Of a DNA stretch of 64,000 bases, positions 46,001 through 55,800 are shown in pieces. Source of the stretch: Leptobrachium leishanense (taxonomy: Eukaryota; Chordata; Amphibia; Anura; Megophryidae); assembly GCA_009667805.1 (NCBI GenBank), contig CM019064.1:270611662-270675661 (forward strand), written 5' to 3'. Positions within the stretch are counted from its first letter, which is position 1. Every line of letters starts with the position of its first letter. The notes beneath the pieces were generated by a model. The model was not told where the DNA came from. It ran no database searches and saw only the letters and a list, made by a program, of their open reading frames with translations. The position numbers and the translations under genes were made by a program.

Positions 46001-46483
46001 AAAAAATCTGTAAACTTTTTCTGCGTGTCCGAAAATGTCCTCTTTTCATACAGGCTGCCGCCCCAAGCAGTTGTTTATGGATAGATTAAAGGAAAAGCAT
46101 TTACCGTCATTTGAAAGGTCATTTTTTTGGTTTTAAGTGTTTCTATACATCCTAGAAATCCGCACTTCACGGGCAGGTTATGGGGACCTCCTAGGCACGA
46201 TATTTGAAGGAATTTTTTGTTTTTATTTTTAACCCTTATTTCATGGAAAACTCACTGTCCCTTTTAAAAACGTTTTTTTTTTAACTTTTTGTCCTTGTTT
46301 CCTGTCCCCCAGGGCACTACCCGGACCCCCATACACCTTTTATGGCAAATATCTAGCATATATGCCCTCTTGGAGGGCACTCTAAAAATCGAATTTTCAG
46401 CCCCATTGACTTGCATGGTGTTCGAGTTCGGTTTCGGCTTCGAACCGAACTCAGGGAGTGTTCGGGTCATCCCTAATCATGGT

Positions 46484-46840
46484 GCCCTAATCATTGACCC
46501 TGTAAGTTGGATAAAATAGAAGTTTGATTAAATTTTTCTAACCAAATGTGTCTTATATTAAAGAAATAGTGGCATTTTCAGAAACTTTGTCTTGAATATC
46601 ACCAAAATTTCTCACAAATACCTGTAAAATGAATAGGTGATTATTTTATTTATGTCTGTTCCTCCCTTCTCTACTAAAGGGTTTAACTTTTGCAAATAAT
46701 ATTTTGGCCTTACAATTTTTCGCAACGAAGAAATGAACCACAATTTTTTTTCTCCTATTTGATTAACAATCATCCTGAGCCCTCGTGTGAGATTCTAATT
46801 AATGCAATGCGACTTTCCACATGGTATCATGGAGAACACT
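46484..46840. other. Unassigned AT-rich DNA
   Basis: Nothing recognised. Confidence 0.45.
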
Positions 46841-47087
46841 ATAGGGATTATTCAGAGAGCATCGAAATGTCACCGACATTCAGCATTCACTGCAGGGTCC
46901 CCAGAGTGCAGGGAACGCATCCGAAAATCCAGCAAAAACCACGCCGATAAGCCACCGATACGATCCAAAAATTCGGAGCGATCCGTAACTCTGCAGAAAT
47001 CCTGCTAAGCATAACCCACGATCCACTGAACACAACACCGACCAGCTGCCGGATAAAGCTGACAAGCCAACGAACTCAGTAAAATTT
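46841..47087. mobile_element. MITE family A fragment
   Basis: Begins ATAGGGATTATTCAGAGAGC, followed by ATCGAAATGTCACCGACATT and GGGTCCCCAGAGTGCAGGG. This is the inverse of the right half of family A (compare 14530-14650). It is interrupted on the right by the palindrome at 47088-47370, with likely family A sequence resuming as ACATTGCCGATTTTGACAG. Confidence 0.6.
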
Positions 47088-47370
47088 ATCCCATTGTTGA
47101 CAGGTCCTATCTAACTTGACCGGATCTGCATTTACAGGATCAACTCGCTTGCTGAAGACACAATCCTTCCTGGAGCTACCAAGCAACTCAGGACCTTTAT
47201 AGGCAGCCAAGAAGGAACAGCCTCCCTGTTCACAGGTGTGTTCCATCTTGGCTGCCTATAAAGGCCTTGAGTTGCTTGGTAGCTCCAATAAGGATTGTGC
47301 CTTCAGCAAGTGAGTTGATCCTGTAAATGCAGATTCGGTCAAGTTAGATAGGACCTGTCAACGATGGGAT
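47088..47370. repeat. 283-bp near-perfect foldback
   Basis: The left arm ATCCCATTGTTGACAGGTCC and the right arm ending GGACCTGTCAACGATGGGAT are inverted, and pairing continues with few mismatches through about 133 bp on each side. The loop is about 17 bases (near GCCTCCCTGTTCACAGG). It is a foldback-type MITE; the superfamily is not identifiable from the ends. Confidence 0.88.
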
Positions 47371-47637
47371 ACATTGCCGATTTTGACAGTCTTAAGCAAA
47401 GTATGATAATATTTTGTGAACTAAATTCCCATCATATATTCCTTCAGGTGATTGAATTTTTTTTTAAAAATGATTTTTTTTGAAATGTAATGAATTGGGA
47501 GTATGTAGTCATTTATATAGAGTATTCTTTTTTTTTTTAGATATTGTATTACTATCTTAGATGCACCCGCTGTTATTGCTTGTTCAGGTTGAGTGAAACC
47601 TTTCCACTGTTAAATGTGTGTATATATATATATATAT
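47371..47637. other. AT-rich DNA with a (TA)n microsatellite
   Basis: TA run at about 47621-47641. Nothing else recognised. Confidence 0.5.
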
Positions 47638-48200
47638 ATATGATTTTAGGGTTCTGTGTAATAACAGACCCAGGAGGCATAAAAGTGAGACAGAGGTCAT
47701 TTGCATATCCTACCCAGAATTCCTTGCTGCATATGGGCAATGTGGCACAGGAGCTCTGGGATGCAATTCATTGAATTGCAGTAATGTGCAAGTGGCTTCT
47801 GCATTAATAAACACACATATTATAGTGTGGAGGCTTTTTATCTCACTTTTTGTCCTCCACCACAACCCTTGTAGATATTGATTTGCCCTACGGGTCCCAA
47901 GCATCTGGTCATCATGCCTAGCTCCTAGCTGATGAGGGTCCAACAAACCAAAAACAGCGCTGTCCTAGGTGTTTGACCAGTTGCATAACCTTATCTCTGC
48001 TAGAAAGCCACAGTGTGGCATAGCATTGATTTTAGGGTTCTGTGTAATAACAGACCCAGGATGCATAAAAGTGAGACAGATGTAATTTGCATATCCTATC
48101 CAGAATTCCTTGCTGCATTTGGGGAATGCGGCACAGGAGCTCTGGGATGCAATTGATTGAATTGCTGTGATGTGCAAGTGGCTTCTGCAATAATAAAAAC
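47638..48200 (+). mobile_element. Penelope-like remnant, family D, tandem units
   Basis: The phrase TTTTAGGGTTCTGTGTAATA opens the unit at about 47643 and again at about 48030, so a unit of roughly 390 bases is followed by a partial second unit. Between them lies CTGATGA (47929-47935), a short stem (GGTCC...AACC) and AAAAC then AGCGCTGTCC. This closely follows the hammerhead layout known from Penelope-like element terminal repeats, which are also often arranged in tandem. There is no coding sequence. Confidence 0.6.
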
Positions 48201-48203
48201 TAT

Positions 48204-49055
48204 CAGGGTTATCCAAAGAGATCCGAATTGCTTGAGAAAGGTAACCGAATGCTGAAAATCAGCATTCGGTTACCTTTCCTGGCCATTCAGCTATCCAGAG
48301 AGCAGGCAATTCGCCAAATCCTGGCGAATTGCCTGAACATACGGTGCCTGTTAGAGGGCAGTGAAATCCCCATAGAAAAGCACTGCTTCAGCTATTCAGA
48401 GAACACAAACCAGCAGTGAAAGGTTCCCCTAATGCCCTGCCATTCGGTGGTTTAATTCGGCAAATTTATTCAGGAGAATCCCATGGGCTTCAATGTTAAA
48501 AATATTCCCGTTTTAATTCAATATCTAATAAACCGTTCATTATAAATTTCTGCAGCAAAGAGTCTCTTTATTTATAGATTTTTTAGGATATTTTAAGCAT
48601 TTTTCTGAATTTTTTTTTAAAAAGTCCGATTATTTATGTTATTTTTTTCTGTAACAGCCCTTTTTATTATCATTCCCTGGACCTCATATGAAAATTTCAG
48701 ACATTTTCGCTCAGTAGCTTCTTTGCAAACAGTGTTTCATTTTCACAGATTCATACAAACGGTTTTGCTAATTTATTCACCTCCCTCCTCTGCGGTCTCG
48801 GCTGCTTCAGCTGTGTGTGATCAGCTCCTGCTTGGGCTTTTTCCATGGTTTTCGCAGGTTAATCCAGATGTTTTTGGGAGTTTTCAGCGTGCATTCGGTG
48901 GGTTTTGCGGTTAGTTTTCGTCAGGTTTGCGGCAGCTTTTCCCTGCAATTCAGGGACTTGCTGCTTGGTGTTTGCTGATTACACTGCAGGGTCACCGAAA
49001 TGGGATCAGCAAAAGGAACCGAATTGAAGAGAACGAAAAGTCACCGAACATTTCG
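48204..49055. mobile_element. MITE family A, long copy
   Basis: Starts CAGGGTTATCCAAAGAGATC. Its first 220 bases match 14185-14330 (GGTAACCGAATGCTGAAAAT). From about 48690 it matches 1-340. The middle has AAATTTATTCAGGAGAATCC and an AT-rich stretch shared inverted with the hAT at 43364. The right terminus is lost; it ends CACCGAACATTTCGAATAC. Confidence 0.75.
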
Positions 49056-49568
49056 AATACAACAATACATATATACGGTATCTCACATAAGTGAGTACAC
49101 CCCTCACATTTTTGTAAATATTTTGTTATATTTTTTCATGTGACAACACTGAAGAAATTACACTTTGCTACAATGTAATGTAGTGAGTGTAGTGAGCCTC
49201 AACAAAGGCTCTGCAAGAGCCGAAACATCGGTTTAACATGCAAAAGTTCCAAAAAAGATTTTTTATTTGTGTCCTGAAGTGCGTCCTACATTGTGAACAA
49301 TATATATATGTTTATTAAGGATAACACCAGGATACAGGTGTGATAGATCACCCTCATAGAGGAACCCAAGCTGAAAGAAAAGGGTCACTTTAAAATGGAT
49401 TGTAATTTTGGGAGTGTACAATTTTTTTTCAGATCTTTAATAATTATAATTTTTTTTATTTTGGATGCCGAAGCATAACAGTTATTTGGAATGAAGACAA
49501 GTATTTCTATTTTTTTTTAGCCTGTAATCAATCGGGTATTGGCTAAGAATAAAAAAGAATTGTCTACC
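49056..49568. other. Mostly unassigned, one hammerhead-like relic
   Basis: At 49195-49235 the plus strand reads CTCAACAAAGGCTCTGCAAG then AGCCGAAACATCGG. The stem GGCTCT/AGAGCC and GAAAC are intact, but CTGATGA is degraded to CTCAACA. The rest is unassigned. Confidence 0.35.
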
Positions 49569-49571
49569 TTA

Positions 49572-49951
49572 GGCTAAGGTCAGACGAAAGCAGTTTTAAC
49601 GTGCGTTTAGCCGCACGAAATCACGGCTGTGCTAGCAGCAAATGACGTCCAATGCCGGGGAACATACGACGAACGGCCGCACGAAGGTTCGTCCGGGCAA
49701 CGCAAGTGGCAAACGAACGCATTTTTTCAAGAACGTCAAACCGCTACTACTGACGTACAGAGTGCGCTGCGGCCGCATAGCGGCGTGTTTGCGTGATTGG
49801 GAGACGTCAGACGCTGCACACGTCCGGCCAACATAACGTCCAGACGCAGAAAGGGTTTTATTGATGATACGTACAAAATCACGGACGAAAATGCGCATCG
49901 TATGACCACTATCGCGTATTCCGTGAAAAATGCGTTCGTCTGACCCTAGCC
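49572..49951. mobile_element. PIF/Harbinger-type MITE, copy 5, opposite orientation
   Basis: Starts GGCTAAGGTCAGACG and ends GTCTGACCCTAGCC, with TTA on both sides (49569-49571, 49952-49954). The interior (ATAACGTCCAGACGCAG) is the reverse of the other four copies. It is about 45 bp shorter than them. Confidence 0.9.
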
Positions 49952-50177
49952 TTAAAGTATTCGTGTTACTTGATCTTGGAAGTTAGCCAGATATCAGCTG
50001 AAAGCCATATGTGTACTCTACAGGTTCTTTGTAGAGAAATTTATATAAAAATAAAACGTGCTTGCACTAAACTCTTTTTTTTAATTGTTCTATTGGAAAT
50101 TAGAATATTCAAAACACCCTATTAAATAATTTATGCAGATGTGGGATTAGAATGTTTAGAAATTCTCTCTAATATAC

Positions 50178-50680
50178 AGCTAACTACTCATCTGGGCTTG
50201 GTATCTCATTCGATGGAAGATCTTTTATAACAGCTTTAATTTCCTCTTGTGATATTCCCTCCATTAATAATTTATTCCATACTTTATTAATAGATGGAAG
50301 TTTAATCTCAGATTTTTCAATTCTACAATTAAATAATCTACTCATTGCTCTGTTTCCCCGATAGCATTAGTTCTTATGAATTACAAACCTAGCAAATTCC
50401 TTTTCTATTTCTACTGGGCTAAACATTTTAGCTTCTTATTATTCACATTTACATGGCTTAGATGCTAATAACACAATTGCTCTGTTTCCATGTGTATAAA
50501 ACTTTGATTTTAACTTTTTCAATATATACAGAGCCTTATTAACATCCAATTTATGCAATTGACTTGACTATTTCAAAGTAGATGATGACCATTGTTCCAT
50601 GGGATTAATTTTATTAATTTCTGACTTTAAATTGAAAGAATTATTTTATGCTGGGCGACACTTTTCAATTTTAGATAAGA
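50178..50680 (-). pseudogene. L1/Tx1-like ORF2 fragment between endonuclease and RT
   Basis: Minus-strand translation, with frame breaks, gives LHKLDVNKALYILKKLKSKF then YTHGNRA, and closer to 50178 gives KLPSINKVWNKLLMEGISQE, then EIKAVIKDLPSNEIPSPDE. These fit the linker of L1-type ORF2 just before the reverse transcriptase, which usually reads like 'EEI..AI..LP..KSPGPDG'. Several stops and frameshifts mark it as dead, and the reverse transcriptase is absent. Confidence 0.7.
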
Positions 50681-50760
50681 AGCCCACCTGACTAAATGAC
50701 CTGTAAACACAGATTGCACAATGCAAATAATAGCTAGAAACAAATTTAAAAAACAGTTCT

Positions 50761-51020
50761 ATGCTCTATTCCCTACTATTACTCAACCCTACGCTCTATT
50801 CAACCAGTTAATCATACACTACCTAAACCCTACGACTTAAACGTCCATACTTAACGCTACACTACCTAACTCCCACTACCAAAACATCTCCTACTAAACT
50901 ATACATTACCCAAATCCCATGACATAAACTCACACCACCTAAACCCCCAATTTAACCTTTCGCTAGGTAAACCCTACTATACTTCTACCGTACCATCTAA
51001 CCTCACACTCTCTAATCCCC
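50761..51020. repeat. G-depleted, C-rich tract
   Basis: The plus strand has only eleven G in 50761-51000 while C is very frequent. The sequence is built from loose motifs such as ACTACCTAAACCC and TAACTCCCACTACC. It resembles a heavily decayed CCCTAA-like array but no exact period can be read. Confidence 0.45.
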
Positions 51021-51450
51021 CCTTCCTTACCCCATCAAATAGCACTTGTTTAAATAAATAATCAAAATCATCCTGACGTCACCTTTACACAACATACCCT
51101 TTATTCTAAGCTCCAGCTTCTTGCACACATGGCCCATGAATGAAATAATCATAATAATAAAACTGGCGTAATAAAAAAGCGCAAAAGAATCAGTCACACA
51201 ATAATGCATGGTGCAGAAATGAGCTATTGACCGATTTGAAAAAAACGACAACTTAATTTGACTAATCATGTAACAAGCCCCAGAGTATTGACTGTAATTA
51301 CATGGTATATTGTATGCAATTTGTCTGATAATGTGTTCATATAAATCCTAGTTGGACTTGCAAGAGCAGGAGAACTGTTGCCACTGTGGACATAGACAAT
51401 TCGTCAATATTCACAACAAACACAGTGGGTAAAACCAACAAAGTGGAAGA
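51021..51450. other. Unassigned DNA
   Basis: No recognised feature; may include the degraded 5' part of the Tigger element. Confidence 0.4.
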
Positions 51451-51457
51451 TCAGTAT

Positions 51458-52162
51458 CGATCCTGTGCACTATGTAACCATTTCAGAGAACACTATACCG
51501 AAAAGGGTGGCCAAGGCGAGCTGGGAATGGTTTGATGACTTTAAGAGAAGTGGCATCCATTCTGTTGTAAGGCACGGAGAGGCTGCAAGTTCGGCCGCTA
51601 GATCAGCTGAGGCGTTTGCTGCCGTGTTCCAGAAGCTCATGGTTGTGAGTGTTACCTGCTGCAGCAACTTTTTAACTGCAATGTGACGGGGCTTTTTTGG
51701 AAAAAGAGGCCAAAGAAGACCTACATTAGAGTTGAATGCCAGTCACAAGCCCATGAAAGACCGTCTTACACTCTTGTTGTGTGGTAATGTAAGTGTTGAT
51801 TTCAAAATCAAGCCCCTGCTCGTGTATGATTCTTAGAATTCACAAGCCTTCAAGAAATGCAAGGTGCAGAAGAGCTAGTTAAACGTTATGTCGAGGTCCA
51901 ACAGCAAAGCTTGGGTCACTTGTATCTTGTTCGTTGAATGGATCAGCGAGGTCTTCGGTCCTACAGTGAAGAAATAACTGTTAGTCTGTTAGAAAGGAAT
52001 CTGCCACTCAAAGTCTTGCTGATAATGGATAATGCTCCTGCTCATCCTCCAGGCCTCTTGAGAATGACTTACTGGAGGAATTCGAGTTCATTAAGGTCAA
52101 GTTCCATCCTCCCAACACCACTCCACTAATCCAAACCATGGATCAGCAGGACATTTCCAACT
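51458..52162 (+). pseudogene. Tigger/pogo-type transposase pseudogene
   Basis: Fragments of a DDE transposase in broken frames. First WFDDFKRSGIHS and RHGEAASSAA; then FNCNVTGLFWKKRPKKTYIR; then KPMKDRLTLLLCGN and DFKIKPLLVYDS; then LKVLLIMDNAPAHPPGL; finally FIKVKFHPPNTTPLIQ and DQQDISNF. This is the order of the catalytic domain in Tigger/pogo proteins, where TGLFWK carries the first aspartate region (here the D-to-V change removes it) and DNAPAHP the second. Stops and frameshifts lie near 51790-51950. It is cut on the right at a TTAA at 52163. Confidence 0.85.
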
Positions 52163-52166
52163 TTAA

Positions 52167-52358
52167 CCCCTTAGTGACCGGGCGGTTTTACACAAATCCA
52201 TCCTTTAGTGCCCGCTGCTGTTTTTACGTTTCTGCGCTGTTCGTGTTTATGTCAAATTTTCCTCTTACTCGTTTATGCAACCCACACATATTATACACCG
52301 TTTTCCCACCATTATATGAACTTTCTAAAAATACCATTATTTCCATCATATCGTATAA
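52167..52358. mobile_element. Partial TTAA-family element, left part
   Basis: Starts CCCCTTAGTGACCGGGCGG after TTAA (52163-52166), the same layout as the other TTAA families in the window. It is interrupted at 52359 by the Helitron-like start. Confidence 0.5.
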
Positions 52359-52491
52359 TCTATACTATAAAAGAGTAAGGGCTGGCGTGTCCGTTGCCAA
52401 AACCCTACTGCGCATGCGCGCGCAACCTGAGGCGGTTGGCTGCGCGCGCATCCAACAGCCGCGGCACGCGCACAGCCGGCGTGCAAGAGGG
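52359..52491 (+). mobile_element. Possible Helitron 5' end
   Basis: TCTATACTATAAAAGAGTAA, preceded by A, resembles the TC-led 5' end of animal Helitrons, which insert between A and T. GC-rich sequence (GCGCATGCGCGCG) follows. No 3' CTRR end can be checked because the downstream minisatellites run out of the window. Tentative. Confidence 0.4.
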
Positions 52492-52561
52492 ACAAAACAA
52501 ATCCGATCCATTGGAGAGGCGCACAGCACAGCGCCTCTCCAATGGATCGGATTTGTTTTGT
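52492..52561. repeat. Perfect hairpin, 31-bp arms
   Basis: Arms 52492-52522 and 52531-52561 are exact inverses around an 8-base loop (ACAGCACA). The left arm begins ACAAAACAAATCCGATCC and ends GAGAGGCGC. It directly precedes the GC-rich minisatellite. Confidence 0.93.
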
Positions 52562-52572
52562 ATATCTCCTCC

Positions 52573-52867
52573 TTGCCGGCCTGCATCTCCTCCGTGCCCG
52601 GCCCGCATCTCCTCCGTGCCCGGCCCGCATCTCCTCCGTGCCCGGCCCGCATCTCCTCCGTGCCCGGCCCGCATCTCCTCCGTGCCCGGCCCGCATCTCC
52701 TCCGTGCCCGGCCCGCATCTCCTCCGTGCCCGGCCCGCATCTCCTCCGTGCCCGGCCCGCATCTCCTCCGTGCCCGGCCCGCATCTCCTCCGTGCCCGGC
52801 CCGCATCTCCTCCGTGCCCGGCCTGCATCTCCTCTGTGCCCGGCCTCCATCTCCTCCGTGCCCAGCC
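52573..52867. repeat. 22-bp GC-rich minisatellite
   Basis: About 13 copies of GCATCTCCTCCGTGCCCGGC plus CC, nearly identical through the middle and diverging in the last three. It passes straight into the 20-bp array at CCCAGCCTGCCATGC. Minus- and plus-strand open frames across it are translated repeat. Confidence 0.93.
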
Positions 52868-55800
52868 TGCCATGCATATTACCAGTCTGCCATGCACAAT
52901 ACCAGTTCCCAGCCATATTACCAGTCTGCCATGCATATTACCAGTCTGCCATGCACAATACCAGTTCCCAGCCATATTACCAGTCTGCCATGCATATTAC
53001 CAGTCTGCCATGCACAATACCAGTTCCCAGCCATATTACCAGTCTGCCAGCCATATTACCAGTTCGCCAGCCATATTACCAGTCTGCCGTGCATATTACC
53101 AGTCTGCCAGCCATATTACCAGTTTGCCAGCCATATTACCAGTCTTCCATGCACATTACCAGTCTTCCATGCACATTACCAGTCTGCCATGCACAATACC
53201 AGTTCCCAGCCATATTACCAGTCTGCCATGCACAAAACCAGTCTGCCAGCCATATTACCAGTTCGGCAGCCATATTACCAGTCTGCCAGCCATATTACCA
53301 GTTCGGCAGCCATATTACCAGTCTGCCATCCATATTACCAGTCTGCCATCCATATTACCAGTCTGCCAGCCATATTACCAGTTCGCCAGCCATATTACCA
53401 GTCTGCCGTGCATATTACCAGTCTGCCAGCCATATTACCAGTCTGCCGTGCATATTACCAGTCTGCCGTGCATATTACCAGTCTGCCATGCACATTACCA
53501 GTCTGCCATGCACATTACCAGTCTGCCATGCACATTACCAGTCTGCCATGCACATTACCAGTCTGCCATGCACAATACCAGTTCCCAGCCATATTACCAG
53601 TCTGCCATGCACAAAACCAGTCTGCCAGCCATATTACCAGTTCGGCAGCCATATTACCAGTCTGCCATCCATATTACCAGTTCGCCAGCCATATTACCAG
53701 TCTGCCATCCATATTACCAGTCTGCCATGCATATTACCAGTCTGCCGTGCATATTACCAGTCTGCCGTGCATATTACCAGTCTGCCGTGCATATTACCAG
53801 TCTGCCAGTCATATTACCAGTCTGCCATGCACATTACCAGTCTGCCATACACAATACCAGTTCCCAGCCATATTACCAGTCTGCCATCCATATTACCAGT
53901 CTGCCATCCATATTACCAGTCTGCCATCCATATTACCAGTCTGCCATCCATATTACCAGTCTGCCGCGCATATTACCAGTCTGCCATGCACATTACCAGT
54001 CTGCCATGCACATTACCAGTCTGCCATGCACATTACCAGTCTGCCATGCACATTACCAGTCTGCCATGCACAATACCAGTTCCCAGCCATATTACCAGTC
54101 TGCCATGCACAAAACCAGTCTGCCAGCCATATTACCAGTTCGGCAGCCATATTACCAGTCTGCCAGCCATATTACCAGTCTGCCAGCCATATTACCAGTC
54201 TGCCAGCCATATTACCAGTCTGCCAGCCATATTACCAGTCTGCCAGCCATATTACCAGTTCGCCAGCCATATTACCAGTCTGCCATATTACCAGTCTGCC
54301 GTGCATATTACCAGTCTGCCGTGCATATTACCAGTCTGCCAGTCATATTACCAGTCTGCCATGCACATTACCAGTCTGCCATACACAATACCAGTTCCCA
54401 GCCATATTACCAGTCTGCCATCCATATTACCAGTCTGCCATCCATATTACCAGTCTGCCATCCATATTACCAGTCTGCCATCCATATTACCAGTCTCCGC
54501 GCATATTACCAGTCTGCCATGCACATTACCAGTCTGCCATGCACATTACCAGTCTGCCATGCACATTACCAGTCTGCCATGCACAATACCAGTCTGCCAT
54601 GCACAATACCAGTTCCCAGCCATATTACCAGTCTGCCATGCACAAAACCAGTCTGCCAGCCATATTACCAGTTCGGCAGCCATATTACCAGTCTGCCAGC
54701 CATATTACCAGTCTGCCAGCCATATTACCAGTCTGCCAGCCATATTACCAGTCTGCCAGCCATATTACCAGTCTGCCAGCATATTACCAGTTCGCCAGCC
54801 ATATTACCAGTCTGCCATATTACCAGTCTGCCGTGCCCATTACCAGTCTGCCGTCATTTACCAGTCTGCCAGCCTATTACCAGTCTGCCAGCCATATTAC
54901 CAGTTCGGCAGCCATATTACCAGTCTGCCAGCCATATTACCAGTCTGCCAGCCATATTACCAGTTCGCCAGCCATATATTACCAGTCTGCCGTGCATATT
55001 ACCAGTCTGCCAGCCATATTACCAGTCTGCCAGTCATATTACCAGTCTCCATCATATTACCAGTCTGCCATGCAAAAACCAGTCTGCCAGCCATATTACC
55101 AGTCTCCATCAGATTACCAGTCTGCATGCACAATTACCAGTCTGCCAGCCATATTACCAGTTCGCCAGCCATTACCAGTCTTCCATGCACATTACCAGTC
55201 TGCCAGCCATATTACCAGTCTGCCAGCCATATTACCAGTCTGCCAGCCATATTACCAGTCTGCCAGCCATATTACCAGTTCGCCAGCCATATTACCAGTC
55301 TGCCATATTACCAGTCTGCCGTGCATATTACCAGTCTGCCAGCCATATTACCAGTCTGCCAGCCATATTACCAGTTCGGCAGCCATATTACCAGTCTGCC
55401 AGCCATATTACCAGTCTGCCAGCCATATTACCAGTTCGCCAGCCATATTACCAGTCTGCCGTGCATATTACCAGTCTGCCAGCCATATTACCAGTCTGCC
55501 AGTCATATTACCAGTCTCCATCATATTACCAGTCTGCCATGCACAAAACCAGTCTGCCAGCCATATTACCAGTCTCCATCAGATTACCAGTCTGCCATGC
55601 ACAAAACCAGTCTGCCAGCCATATTACCAGTTCGCCAGCCATTACCAGTCTTCCATGCACATTACCAGTCTGCCAGCCATATTACCAGTCTGCCAGCCAT
55701 ATTACCAGTCTGCCAGCCATATTACCAGGTCTGCCAGCCATATTACCAGTCTGCCAGCCATATTACCAGTCCGCCAGCCATATTACCAGTCTGCATGCCA

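Larger units (their letters stand above)
43364..46475. mobile_element. Heavily nested hAT element
   Basis: Starts TAGGAATGAACTGTTCGG and ends GTTCGGGTCATCCCTA, with ATCATGGT exactly on both sides (43356-43363, 46476-46483). The original element is low in complexity (GTTCGGTTCGAGTTC motifs at both ends). It has been inflated to 3.1 kb by a family B element (43785-44979) and three family C MITEs, one of which holds a Harbinger MITE. An internal stretch at about 43490-43600 is the inverse of 48480-48610 in a family A copy. No transposase gene remains. Confidence 0.9.

Noticed and set aside
51458..52162. A working Tigger-type transposase or a domesticated host gene
   Set aside because: Multiple stops and frameshifts, a lost acidic position in the TGLFWK region, and truncation at a TTAA site.
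52346..52975. Minus-strand frames of 133-209 codons rich in G, R and A
   Set aside because: They are the translation of the 22-bp GC-rich minisatellite. Three such frames overlap in different phases.
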